Source: Lycocorax pyrrhopterus obiensis (lineage: Eukaryota > Chordata > Aves > Passeriformes > Paradisaeidae). Taken from it: DNA of 64,000 bases. Each line of letters begins with the position of its first letter. The first letter of the stretch is position 1. The notes under the pieces were generated by a model, which was not told where the DNA came from, did no database searches, and saw only the letters and a program-made list of their open reading frames with translations. Location of the stretch: positions 85,744,237 through 85,808,236 of the forward strand of contig JACSVZ010000001.1 of the NCBI GenBank assembly GCA_014706295.1, written 5' to 3'. Shown piece after piece: positions 36,901-48,340 of this stretch. Made by a program: the position numbers and the translations under genes.

Positions 36901-39900
36901 TGGTGGTGTACCCACAGCTGCATCTTGTTGTGCTTGGAATAGTTCTCTGAACAAAAGTCATACTGCAAAAAGGTTAGATTTGATGAAAAAAAGAAACATA
37001 TCAGTTGGTAACCCAAGAAGGTTGACATATTTGGTCATTTTTCATAAAACTCTCAAAACTCTAATCTTTATCTGTAAAAAGAGAGGGATAAAAGCACCTC
37101 ACTGACCATGCAGTAAAAATAGTTAGTCTGCAGGATAAAAATTTCTAAGGCCTTGAAAAAAGAAAATATAAAGGCAGCCAACATTGTCCAAACTACACAT
37201 TCCTGAGTGGAGCATAGCAGAGGAACTGTGAAGCAAATTTACTCCAATGTTAGAAAAAAATGAAGTCTTGCATAGATCCTGTGTTCTTAAATGTTACACA
37301 CGGAAACTAGCCAAATTCCGAAGGGCTAAGGAAGCCAGAGGTGAGAGTATGCAAGCTTTTTTTTCTTTCAGAAAAGGATGACATTGTGACAGACACTATA
37401 AAAGTTATCTATATATTATCTGATGACTAATTGCTAGAGGTTAAGATAATATCCTGCAGTGTTGGTGATGGGAGAGCTGCTTCCAGGATTATGAGTAGCA
37501 GAAGATGACTTTCTGATTTCACTCCATGCTAACTGTCCTGATCTCACCTGGAAGAAAGCAAAAATAAATGATTGGCATTAGGCACTCAGGCAAAAGATTT
37601 CAAGGCTTGCCATGCAAGGATGCCTCACTGCTAAGTACCCTCCACACTCTTTGCTCTCGAGTGTTGGGCATAGCCAAATATGAATGCTGCAGTTCTGTTC
37701 GGATAACCACAGCTCCAATGATGAATCTTATACACATGCGAGAAGCAAATAAACCAACATCCTGTGTCTCCAGTGGGAAAACAAACATCCTTAAGTCTTC
37801 CTACCTCTATTCAGCTGGAAAAGCCATGATTTGACTTGCAACACACAAATCACAGATACCATCTAATACGGCATGAACCTAAGATACTGAATTGCGAACA
37901 AACAGGGTTTGTCAGTGATTAAATTATCATTCAAGTGAACTTTGCAAAGTAAAGGAGCGTGAAAAGAATTTCTTTGGAAAGTTCCATTTGGATGGGCAAG
38001 TTAAATCAGCCTTTTCAAGATGACACAGGCTTTATTTTTCATGAGTTAGGCTGTTGTTGTCATCATTTGTACCTGTACAGTTCCATTTTATTTGATTTAT
38101 TTTTTCAGTAGTCCATGTAAAAATAGAAATAATTCAGCAAATTTTTCCAAACAATAAGGAACTGTCCCACAAAATATGAACAGATTTGTTCTGAAATCCA
38201 GATTGCAGGTCACAGCTACAATAAGAACAGACTGATTATTTCTATTAAATGTAATATTAGTTTCTAAGATTGAAAATTTTTTACATGATGCTATTGACTC
38301 CCTAAGGTAAAAAAAAAAGTGCTGATAATATTTAATTTGCAATTATATGAAAAGAGGTTATGTAAGTGCACAAATGGAAAGCAATACACCTAATTAGTCA
38401 TTTCTCCAGATTAATATACAGTGCCAACATGCGGTTTTAAATATCTTCCAAGAAATTAGGGTTGCATCAAGAGTAAAATTGGTGTGTTAAATAGTGTGTT
38501 AATCAGTGCTAAATACAGTTCCGGGGAAAAATGTGCTGCAGTCTTGGAAACCTACACTCTTCAGTCAGCATAAGATATTTTTTCCATCACACTTTTCAAA
38601 TGTGAGCAATTTTTGACCATAGATGGTCTTTCCTTGTTTTGAATAAGGCTTTTGTTCTGGCAGGCATTGATGGGTATACAACAAGTCTCTGTGAACAAAC
38701 GATTTTTGAGTAAAGAGTTTCCAAGGCTTCCAAAACTCAAACTGAATTTTTCTGGACATAAAATAGGATCTTTGTCTGAGTAGGAACCAGCCTAAGTCTC
38801 TATAGTAAATCCAGATTCCTAACACTGGCAGTTTAAGAATTGCTGAAATTTCCAAAATATTTCCCAATAACCTTTCAGGTGTCCTTTCCAAACTATAATA
38901 AAGAAAAAAAATATTCTGAAACTGCTGGCTGAGGAACTATATTGACTATTGTCCATCTTTTGAAATAATTTGTGCGATAATAAGAGCTAGTCCAGCAACC
39001 TGGCATTACATAGCTACTTATTCAAATGACTCTTCATTTGTTTCAAGAATTTCTTTTCCTCAACTTTCTAGGGTAACATTGAGCCAAACATTTTACCTGA
39101 GATTTAAAAGTAGACCTATGCACTGAATTGGTGTTGTATTCTCTAAAGACACTTGTCTCCCTGGCTGCCTAAATTCTCTTTTTTTGTTAATGAAGGAAAT
39201 AAGGTGCCTAAGGACAGGATCCATAGAAGCTAACTTGCTGCTTTGGGGATGCCTACTTTTTGCCTTATAGAAAATACATAATACAAATGCGGTATTTTGG
39301 ACTCTATACTTTCTTTGGCATTCTTCTTTCAACTAGGTGTGCCTGCCCTCAGCACCCAGGTGCTTAATTCCGTCCTTCCAAAATCTAGAAGAACAGTGAG
39401 CTCTGCTAATAATTTCTTCTTGTCCTTTTACTTTTAGAAAATGTATGCCAATGCCACAAGGTGTTGCCCAAATACTGTTTATTGATCTTTCATTTTAAAA
39501 ATAATTTATAATACCATATGCAATGCATAAATCTGTAATTTCATATTTTATTGTCAAATGGAACTTTTTTGGTGCAAAATGTGCAGCTTTTGAGAAAGCT
39601 CTCTTCTGAAGCTTGATCCTTTCATTCTGGGAGGCAGAAATACTGTAGGGTTGAATGGGGTTGGAATGTCCACTTCTAACACAATTGAAAACCCGAAGGA
39701 TTATCCTGGAAAAAGAGTTTGCTTTCACTTTCTCTCTTTTCCAGTATGAGAATGCATTTGAATTTTAGTGGTAAGATGTGCCTAAATCTGATACATACTT
39801 CAGTTCCAAAATATTGCTTTATTTAATCCTTTCTCTTAGAAACAAATATGGATAAAATATAAATTATTTACTGTGAGGTGACAGATTGTACGCAGAATTC

Positions 39901-40306
39901 ATAGTCCCATTTGTAATTTTGTGGCCTAACTGTTGGGCAGAAAGACACATATACTGAGGTGTGTGTTTGAGAGAGAGAGAAAAAGAGTACCAGATGATGA
40001 CACAAACCTTGAATCTACGCTCATTCATTAAAGCTTACGATGTTCACTTTATTTCTTCTTGCTTGAGGTTTTCTGTTGGACAAACAATTAAATTATGTGC
40101 CTTTATATTTAGATTGGTTTTCTCACAGGATAGATCTTGCCATGAGTGAAAATTTATTGAGCACCAACATAATTGCCTGCCCAGTTATTCATAAATTCAA
40201 TAGTCCGTGTCTGTCAATGTCTTCCTATCCTGCTTTTCACACTGGATAATTGCACACTCTCCCTGAGGAGTCCCCCAACAAGTATCTCTCCATGGTGTAT
40301 TTTGTT
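33976..40306. other. Unassigned AT-rich sequence
   Basis: Over 6 kb with no named repeat. Noted inside: an A17 run at 34312-34328, a TTAATTAATTAATTA stretch near 34575, and a GA-rich run at 39969-39988. The 108-residue minus frame at 38565-38891 has no motif I recognise and no splice support. Confidence 0.5.
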
Positions 40307-40376
40307 GCCAGTGCTGGGTTAAAGGTTTGACTCAATAAACTTAGAGGTCTTCCACAACCTTAATGATTCTGTGATT
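40307..40376 (+). mobile_element. CR1 LINE 3' tail (about 70 bp)
   Basis: 'gccagtgctgggttaaaggt' is followed by 'ttgactcaataaacttagag', 'gtcttccacaaccttaatga' and 'ttctgtga'. This corresponds to the last 70 bases of the CR1 type seen at 1472-1772 (there 'gtgctgggttagtggttgga'). Confidence 0.88.
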
Positions 40377-41139
40377 TCCCTCTACCCTTCCCTTCTTCCC
40401 AGGCTCGACTTCACTCTTGATTTTTCTACCTCCTCCTCTCAAGTGCTACAAGGGGCTGGGGAATGGGGGCTGTGGTCAGTTCATCACATGTTGTCTCTAA
40501 TGGTCCTTCTTCCTCAGGAGGAGGGCTCTTAGTAATCTTTCCCTTCAGCATGAGGTCCCTCCCATGGCAGACAGTCCTCAATGAACCTCTCCACTTTTAT
40601 AAATTTGTATAAATATAATCTCATCTGCTTAATCTATCAAATCTACCAGCTAATCCTTTCCATAAAGCTAGGTAACTTCTTTTAAAGTTAACTGCTCTTA
40701 TTAAAAAACTCATTATCAGGTTATGTCAAGCTAGGCATGCACGCTCTTAAACATTGTCCTTGATTGAAAACTACATGAATTACGTTCACAAGAGAAAATG
40801 GGCGCTTATATGATACTTCTGACCTTTCATGGAAAGTTAATGTGAGATCTTTATAGCTTAAATCGTTAATCTTATTTTCAATTACTGACACCTCTATGCA
40901 CTCCTATGCGTATTCAGAGTCATCCTGACAGACAAGTGTATCCCTAGCAATCCAAATAGATAACTATGTACTGCAGCTGTCGCATAGAGGTTGTATGTTA
41001 TGTTATACATAATTTGAGGGTGCTTATATGACACATTTCCTTTTAATGCATCATCATCATCATCTAGAAATATAATCTATCTTGTGCTGCTATTTCTACG
41101 ATTTCATCAAGTTGTTATTCAAAAAGAGGAAATATTCAG

Positions 41140-41230
41140 ATATACAGTACATATAAGCATACTGACTACAGATTCGTTTCTGTGTCATACATTTCATTCT
41201 TTGTGAACATCCAGTATATGTACTGTATAT
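41140..41230. repeat. Perfect 16-bp inverted repeat with 59-base spacer
   Basis: ATATACAGTACATATA at 41140-41155 is the exact reverse complement of TATATGTACTGTATAT at 41215-41230. An RNA copy could form a 16-bp AU-rich stem with a 59-base loop. It may be chance in AT-rich DNA. Confidence 0.85.
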
Positions 41231-43875
41231 ACTAATCTTATTAAGAACTTTGAAGGAAACATTAGCTTGAAATTTTTAACAAATTAAAATGAAGGGACAA
41301 GATTTTAAGCTGACCAACAAATGGCATCCCTTGCCAGCTTTATTTCTGGGAATATCACATCTGTTCTGTAAATCTCAGCTTCAGGGCTGGATATCCCAGG
41401 AGCAGTACTAGTCATAAAAGGCCTTGACAATTAAATATTTGTGTGATTTGAGGTGAAGACATTTAATAGATGAGTATAAATCTCCAGCTTAACCCACAGG
41501 GGAACTATTCTCATACAGAAGAGAGAAATACGGTTATTAGGACAATCCTTATTGTTCCATTGCAAGAGAAAATGTAACTGAGTAGGGAAAACAGTGCCCT
41601 TAAACTTGCCTAGGAAGTAGAAAAGCTGACAAAATCTCTTCGCCTCCTTTCCATAACATATGTTGTTTTCTTTCCCCATTTGCTGATCAGCTGGGCTATG
41701 GGCCAAAGTGTTACTTTGGACTGTAAGATGCTGTTATTTACCATGTTTTTAATATTGTCATGGCTCACTGATTAAAGAGTCTAGTACTTTCAGCATTATG
41801 TGCTTGAATTTCTTTCTTTGTTTTTTTTTTTTTTTTGGAGTGCATCAAGTTGGAATCTGGAAAGGGAAAGAGAGCTAAATAATTTATTAAGGCAATCATG
41901 CTTCATTAGATTTTAATCATTATTATTGAAGAAGAGATCAATAAATCTGTGCTTTTACCCAGGATTTTGTTCTTCCCCTTAGGGCACCTGTCCTTCATTC
42001 AAAAACTATTGTGTCACATGCTTTATGAGTTAAAATGGAGACATAATAAGAAATCACTTTATTGCAATCTGCCTATGAAATAATGCTGAAAGGGATCAAT
42101 AGAACAATGAATAAAAAGTAAAGATCCATGAGGACGATTGATGTCAGCTCACTCCTTTATTTCCTTCTGCTATATAACTTAGGCGAGAAGAAGTGGTTAA
42201 GTGTGAAGGTGAATATTATCCCCAGCCTTTCTCCTTCTCTTTTCACTCTCCTGTCCCCACTAAACTTTTATGTATCTCAAATTAAAGTCAAACTGCAACC
42301 CATTTTCAAGCTTTATTGTTTGTAGAAAGGAGATTTTAGGATGAAAATCCTGACTAATTAGACTGGATTCTTGTTCCAGTATCCTGTTTCATCTCCATCT
42401 TGCAAGACTATTGCAAACAAACCCTTATTTAGCCGTTACATATACATAAAAATTGAGTGCTGATGGCAGGACAAGGTTATTCCTGTAACCGTTAATACAA
42501 AGATCAATGACTATTTCTCCTCCTGTACTCCAGTTTTCCTTTTTGAAATAGGTGGTGATAGTGGCTGTGCTTTTTTACTAGCTGCTGTTTGTTTGGTTCA
42601 TTCAGTACTTCCAAACTGTCTTTCTCTGTTCATTATTTATCTTTCTGGGCAATGCAGAATTGCCCAGAATTATCAGTGAGTTCTTTTCTTTCCCCATGGG
42701 AAAGCTTTAAGTTACTATCATAATGCAATATATTAATAATAATTTTTATCTTTTGGGGATTTGAATGCTTCTGGGGCAATATGTTTACAGCAGTATGGAA
42801 CTTGATGAAGACCACAGTCATCTTCCTTTGACCTACTTTGTACAAGTCTTCCGTCTTTCCTTTCCTCCACTTTTTTGTTATAGACTTACAGGGCATGTTT
42901 ATACCCTCTATTGCAGAAACTGGAAAATTCCCACCAGTCGCTTATAAGGTTGAAAGGTTGCAGATGTAAACACAAAACATTTTAGGGTGCTTATCTGAAG
43001 TCTCAACACTCCTTTTAAATCATGATTCTTTTAATTATCCTTCTCATTTAGGGTGGAACCCTATCACTGCTCTTGTGTGCTGAGGTTTCAACCAAATTAC
43101 TGAATGGCCTGTTAAGAGCCACTGAGAGCAGCCAGGGCGCAGAACAGCAGTAAGATGGATAGGCTTGTTGATGCATTGCTGTCACAGCTCTTCAATAATT
43201 ACCCATATGTTGGGAAAGGTTTAGAATGTGCCTGTCATTCCCATGCTAATTACAGGCTGTTGCAAAGCTCATTTTTCATTACTGGGATCATGCCATATTT
43301 ATGGAGTTTGATGAGTTGTTTGTTCTGGGTTGATGCACTGCAGTTTTGTTGGAAGTTTCACATTTGAATTGCAAATAGGTTAGTGGGATATTTTTTTTTT
43401 AAACCTAGAATTCATTTTAGGTAACCCAACAGGCAAAATCTTGACTCAAATAAAGTGAGCTCAACAGGCAGAAGCATAACACTTTGAATATATTAGTATG
43501 TGATTGAAAGAAACAAATTTTTCAGACTTTTACTACATTACAATTTTAGTTAAATTAAATAAAAATTTCTTTCTTTTCCCATCCTCACTCCTCCTCTTGC
43601 TACCAGAATCAACTTTCCCATCAATTCTTCTGAATTTTTAAGGGCATTGGAAACTATGATTGCACTAAAACTAGTTTGACTGGATTTTCACATCCTAGAA
43701 ATAATTTATATAATTATGGTTATAAATCATTATAGCACCTTTCAAGAATTATGCATTTGTCTCATCCTATGTAACATCTCACAGCTAGGTTATCCAGTGA
43801 TCCTCTGAGTTATTGGTTGTCACCCTAAAATCAAAAAGTTTATGTGGAATATTACATACAAATAGATAACATATG

Positions 43876-43898
43876 ATGTGTGTGTGTATGCACACACA
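43876..43898. repeat. Alternating purine-pyrimidine tract, (TG)n then (CA)n
   Basis: Twenty-three bases of strict purine-pyrimidine alternation, TG repeats followed by a central ATGCA and CA repeats. It is self-complementary in part. Such tracts are prone to Z-DNA and to slippage. Confidence 0.85.
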
Positions 43899-45903
43899 AC
43901 TATACATGGCTACCACTGAAGCAGAATTATTTTAGTTAAAAAAAGACGTTTAATAAGTCGGTCAGGTTTTACATTGACAGTTAGTTTCCTAATTTTCATA
44001 CTCTGAATGCAAAAACGGGTGTGAGGTGATGTCACCTGCAGTTTTTGTGAGGGTGCTGCATGCTCTAGAGATCCGAATGTACAGTATTTATTTGTTACAT
44101 GCATGCCAGTGTCTGTGCTGCTGCGTGTTGCAGAAGACATTGCATGGGCGAGTGCATCGGTGATAACAGCAGAGCTCTAGATTGAAGCTGGTGTCTTGCA
44201 GTGAGACCCACACACTAAAGAGGAAAGTACTTTCTCCTGAGTCCCTAAGCCAGGCACCTTTCTATGAAGAGAGAACTGTATGTCCCAGTGCTTCCTCACC
44301 TGAGTCGCCATGTGCCATCTCCTGCACTGGATTGGAGAAATATGAAATCCAGATTCTTGTGTAAGATTTCCCTGGATTCTCTGTCACCGGCGAGTCTTCT
44401 CTAACCTTAAGGTGTTAAGTGGCTTTTTTGTCCATTGGCTTGTTTAAATAAATAAAACTTAATATGTGAGGGAAATAAAAATCAAAAGAATTGTCCAGGT
44501 TTAGAATTGTCTTTAAAATAAAGATTTTAAGCTGATACTGAAACATAGTACTGAAACATTTTTATCGAGTGTCTGGGCAGAACAATACCTGAAAATAACT
44601 TGGTAGGAGATGCTGTTCTTGTTAAGCTTCCAGCTGGGACTAAAAAAAATGCAAGAAGTTTTATCAGTGATTAAATTCTTGCAATATTGCCAGCCTGAGG
44701 ATGGTAGATTTCAAAGATGAGAATTTGCATAAACACCTTTTAACTGTTGATTCAAAATTTGAACCCGAGGTGTAAGCCTTGCTGTTACCTACAGTGGTGC
44801 GGAATCACCTGCTACAGGGATGTGAGGACATGTGTTTGTTTACCTCTTTATCTGGTAGAAGTTATATTCCAGTGTTTGGTATTTTTATGTATCCTTTACA
44901 CAGATGAGCAACAGAAGGGGTGTAAGGATCATGAGAAACCAGGTATTCTGAGATAAAAAAGAGAGGAAATAGCTGTGAAGGGTCATTACCCTTTTACTTT
45001 TCATGTTATTTCATTGAGACAGATAAGGAGAAAATGAGAGGAGCAGCATAAGAAATATGAAGTCAGAGCACAGTGCAATGCAGTAAGTGAAGAGCTGATA
45101 AATATTAACTCTTTTCCAAGGATCAGAAGTTGCTAGAACAATCCACAGAGTGCTGAATATAAGGATTTTAATTCTCTCCCCCCCACCCTGCAAATTACCT
45201 ACAACTGGAAATAAACTGGTTTTGTTTGTTTGTTTCTTTAACCCCACCAAGACACATTCCCTACCTCATTGTTTCAACACTGGTTAGTAAATGTGTTTAA
45301 TAACATGACAGATCTTTAGACTGCCTGACATGATTCTCTTCAATATCAATGATCATTAGTGATTTAATTGTACTAGGAAAAAAATTAATCTGACTTTTTA
45401 CAGGAACATGAGTAGAGAAGAATGAATTATAAATTTTCCCTTGTTTCCTTTCTCCTTGCTTCTTCTTTTAAGTGTGAGTATTTTCATTATGGCAGGATAA
45501 AGGAAATTGGTTGTACCCAAGAATTTTTTTTAAAATCCGTAAATATAAAAGCAGATTAAAACCATTTTTAGAGATACCTTGTAAATATTTATGGCTAATT
45601 CCCTGGAAATTCACCCCAACTTCATGTCTAGGCACTTGGGGCAATGACTAATCTGGACTAAAACCACAGAAGATGGAGCAAGGAAAGTATAGCACCTAAT
45701 ATATCATTAAATATCTGGAGGTATCATTTGAATGAAGAAGGCGTAAGACCTGGGTGGAGATCTTGTCCCATCTGACTGTGTCTAGCCAGAAAACAAGCCC
45801 CAGAAAATCTCAGAGTTAGGAATATATTATTAAATATTTGAAGACAAATTAAAAATTAAATGGTAGAGGATAAGAAGTGTTGTGAACTGAAACTGGGAAC
45901 TAG

Positions 45904-46022
45904 TGCCCTGGTTCTGGCCAGGACAGGGTTAGTTTTTTCAGCAGCCAGGAGGGGGCATGGCTAGGACATGGAGGTTATTCTACACCATCTCTCATGAGGT
46001 CGGGAGTCACTTCCAAGGAGAA
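45904..46022 (+). mobile_element. 5' part of an ERV LTR
   Basis: Starts TGCCCTGG at 45904, followed by 'ttctggccaggacagggtta' and 'gttttttcagcagccaggag', then 'ggggcatggctaggacatgg' and 'ggttattctacaccatctct'. This is typical of the first 100 bases of a bird LTR. It shares GGCCAGGACAG and TTATTCTA(T/C)ACCA with the fragment at 4630-4860. The rest of the LTR (U3 remainder, R, U5) is not recognised, so it is truncated or replaced after about 46020. Sequence to about 46610 is discussed separately. Confidence 0.75.
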
Positions 46023-46610
46023 AGGGTTCCTTCTGTTCAAGTAAGCATGACATTTTTCCATGCATTTGGAGCCCACAGAGACAAAGCAGGAGAGGGGTCT
46101 CTCCAGCATTAGCAGTTCCCAGATCTGTCATTCAAAGGGTATTCAGTATGCACTAGATTTCACCCCTTTGGCCTCTACTCCCCCATCAGCTGCTACATTC
46201 AAAAATTTTACTGTGGCAAAAGGGTACGTATCATACCCTACACTGCAACGTCAAGACAAATTGCTTGGCCTTTTGCTAGTAATTAAGAACCCCAATCTCA
46301 CTCACTAGGCTACACAGTGTATCACTCCATCAGCCTAAAACTGCAAAATAGTCTGTTGGGAGTGTACATCAGACACCCATAGCCCTTTCCTTCACAGACA
46401 TGGCTGTGACAACCAATTTAGTCTTTCATTGAACATACTGCTGAAAGACGCATTGGGTGCCAAGGAACAGCAGGCTGTGCAACTACAGGGGAGCCTCAAC
46501 CAAGTCCAGCTATGCCTCACTACAGAGCAACTCCAGATCTGGGATGAAAAAACCCAGAGGCCATGAAAGGAGAGAATGGATGCTTCTTCTGGGAATATGA
46601 CTCCATAACG
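46023..46610. other. Unassigned block after the LTR fragment, possible retroviral internal remnant
   Basis: This is more GC-balanced than its surroundings. It has an open frame at 46060-46308 (plus) and, after stops, a further stretch near 46430-46560 whose translation is rich in Q, L and E and could form a coiled coil. Its position directly downstream of an LTR 5' end makes an ERV internal remnant possible, but no gag, protease, RT or env motif is visible and no primer-binding site follows the LTR. Confidence 0.3.
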
Positions 46611-47605
46611 GTGTCAGCTTCATAACCTGCAATGCACCATGTATTTATTTTCAATTATTTGGAGCTGAAGCTCTTCCAAACACTGTGGCATGAGGTTAAC
46701 ACAGACAGTTTCATTTTTCAAAATAGCTTGTGTATTGTACTCATGGTACTCTCAGACCTAAGAGTTTCATAATGTGTCTAGAATTAATGTTAAATACAGA
46801 AACAGCTCATGCTTCTAAAGTATCCACTAATCTTTTTTCCAGAAGTTAATATTTACCTTAGGTGAGTCACAGTTAAAATTGAACATACATGGGATTATTT
46901 TTTTTTTCTTTTTTAAAGTTTCTTGGATAATTAGAGTAATGATGCAATAATAAAATCAATGAAAATAAGAAGTATGAACACATCCAGTATTTATATGATA
47001 AATTTAAAATGTTTGGAAATTCTGGGCAACAAAAATCTTTGAGCCTTCTTTCTGTAGTGCCATATGTTTCAGTTTCACAAAGTAGAGTGCAAGGTACTTA
47101 AATGTATCCTGTAATGTAGCCTGGCTGGATATATGATACGTTAACTACTATCAGATCAAGTAAAAAGCCAACAAAGCAGTTTTGAGACTGACACACAACT
47201 GCTGCCTTCGCATTTCCTGACACATGTCTTCTCCACAGATAGTTCACTTGAGGTCAAAAAGTTTTTGCTGCTTTAATAGCCCAAGTTGTTAAGTCAGGGA
47301 GAAAACCATGGAAAGGCAAGGGCAAGCTCAAATCTCAGAGATTCATAAATGCAAGATGTTCACTTCATATTTTAGTTCCAGTCCTGGCAGCTGAGCTAAA
47401 TTATTATTAACTCAGAGATTTGGTATTAGAGCAATGACGATGTGCAACTGAACATAAAAAGTGCACTAGAAGCAATATTGTAATCAGAGCATTAGATTTA
47501 TTGAAGAATATTAAGGTTTTATTAATTCAGAGGCTTTACCAAATAATGTCAGTTCTCTGACCTTCTGGCCCTTTGACCATCTGCTCTTTTCCACGAGAAG
47601 TACTG
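46611..47605. other. Unassigned AT-rich sequence
   Basis: No gene or repeat recognised. Confidence 0.55.
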
Positions 47606-48340
47606 TTGTGAATGGATGATGTGGGTTTAAATAAGTCCCTGCCTTTTGCCCAGGCCTCTGGCAGCAGGCAGTAGCTTTACTGAGGGGACCAGCACCCCAA
47701 GATCCACTCTCGTTCGCAAGTTCTTTAATAATGGGTGATTCAGTCTATTATAGAATGAACTATTTATTTAATAGACACAAAACTAACAGACATAAGACTT
47801 AAAACAGACTATTACTACCCAGGGATAAGACAAAAGGGAATACTAGTATTATACACGTGGGATTAAAGGAACCATTAAATTTACAGCTAGCTAAGAAATA
47901 GTGAAACTTAGGATCCAATGTTTCTTACCACCAAATTGTTGAAGGGGCACACATCAAAATCCTTTCCCCCAATTGCTGGAAAAGTAACCACAAAATTGCA
48001 TCCAAGCTTCAGGAAGGAATCGTCTCGCACGTTCCAAAGGAGTGTGTAAGAGACTTCTGCTTCTGTGATAAACTGTAGTACTTTTGTAGTGTAAAACCAG
48101 GCCTTTTTGTCACCTATGTTTTTTTATCTCTTCCCACATCTGTTAAGCTGGCAGACCTTTTGGTGCCAGGAGACAATACCCCCTGGGCCTTGCCCACCTG
48201 GGTTATCTCTCCTACCTGCACCAGCCACCTGTGGTGGGGAGAGGGGTGATATGCCCTGCCACAAGTACTGAGGGCAGTAGGTCTGGTACAGAGAATGAAA
48301 GCTGTTGTCAGAAAGCTGCCATCTCTTTGTGCACATATCT
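47606..48340 (-). mobile_element. Possible ERV LTR, antisense, family unknown
   Basis: On the minus strand the block ends in a plausible LTR 3' terminus (...ACAACA, complement of 47606 onward). It is preceded by a GC-richer stretch (47630-47730) that would be U5. An AATAAA-type signal (complement near 47760-47775) and ATTAAAG (near 47725) lie at the expected place for R. A GC-rich stretch at 48140-48280 would be in U3. No target-site duplication, 5' TG boundary or family match could be fixed. It may be some other compositional island. Confidence 0.33.

Larger units (their letters stand above)
40377..45903. other. Unassigned AT-rich sequence
   Basis: No gene or named repeat. Contains an ATC run (41051-41064), an inverted repeat at 41140-41230, a T16 run (41821-41836) and an alternating purine-pyrimidine tract (43876-43898). 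The slightly GC-richer part at 44030-44400 remains unexplained. Confidence 0.5.

Noticed and set aside
38565..38891. 108-residue minus frame as a retrocopy or zinc-finger remnant
   Set aside because: No spaced C2H2 pattern or other domain signature could be found.
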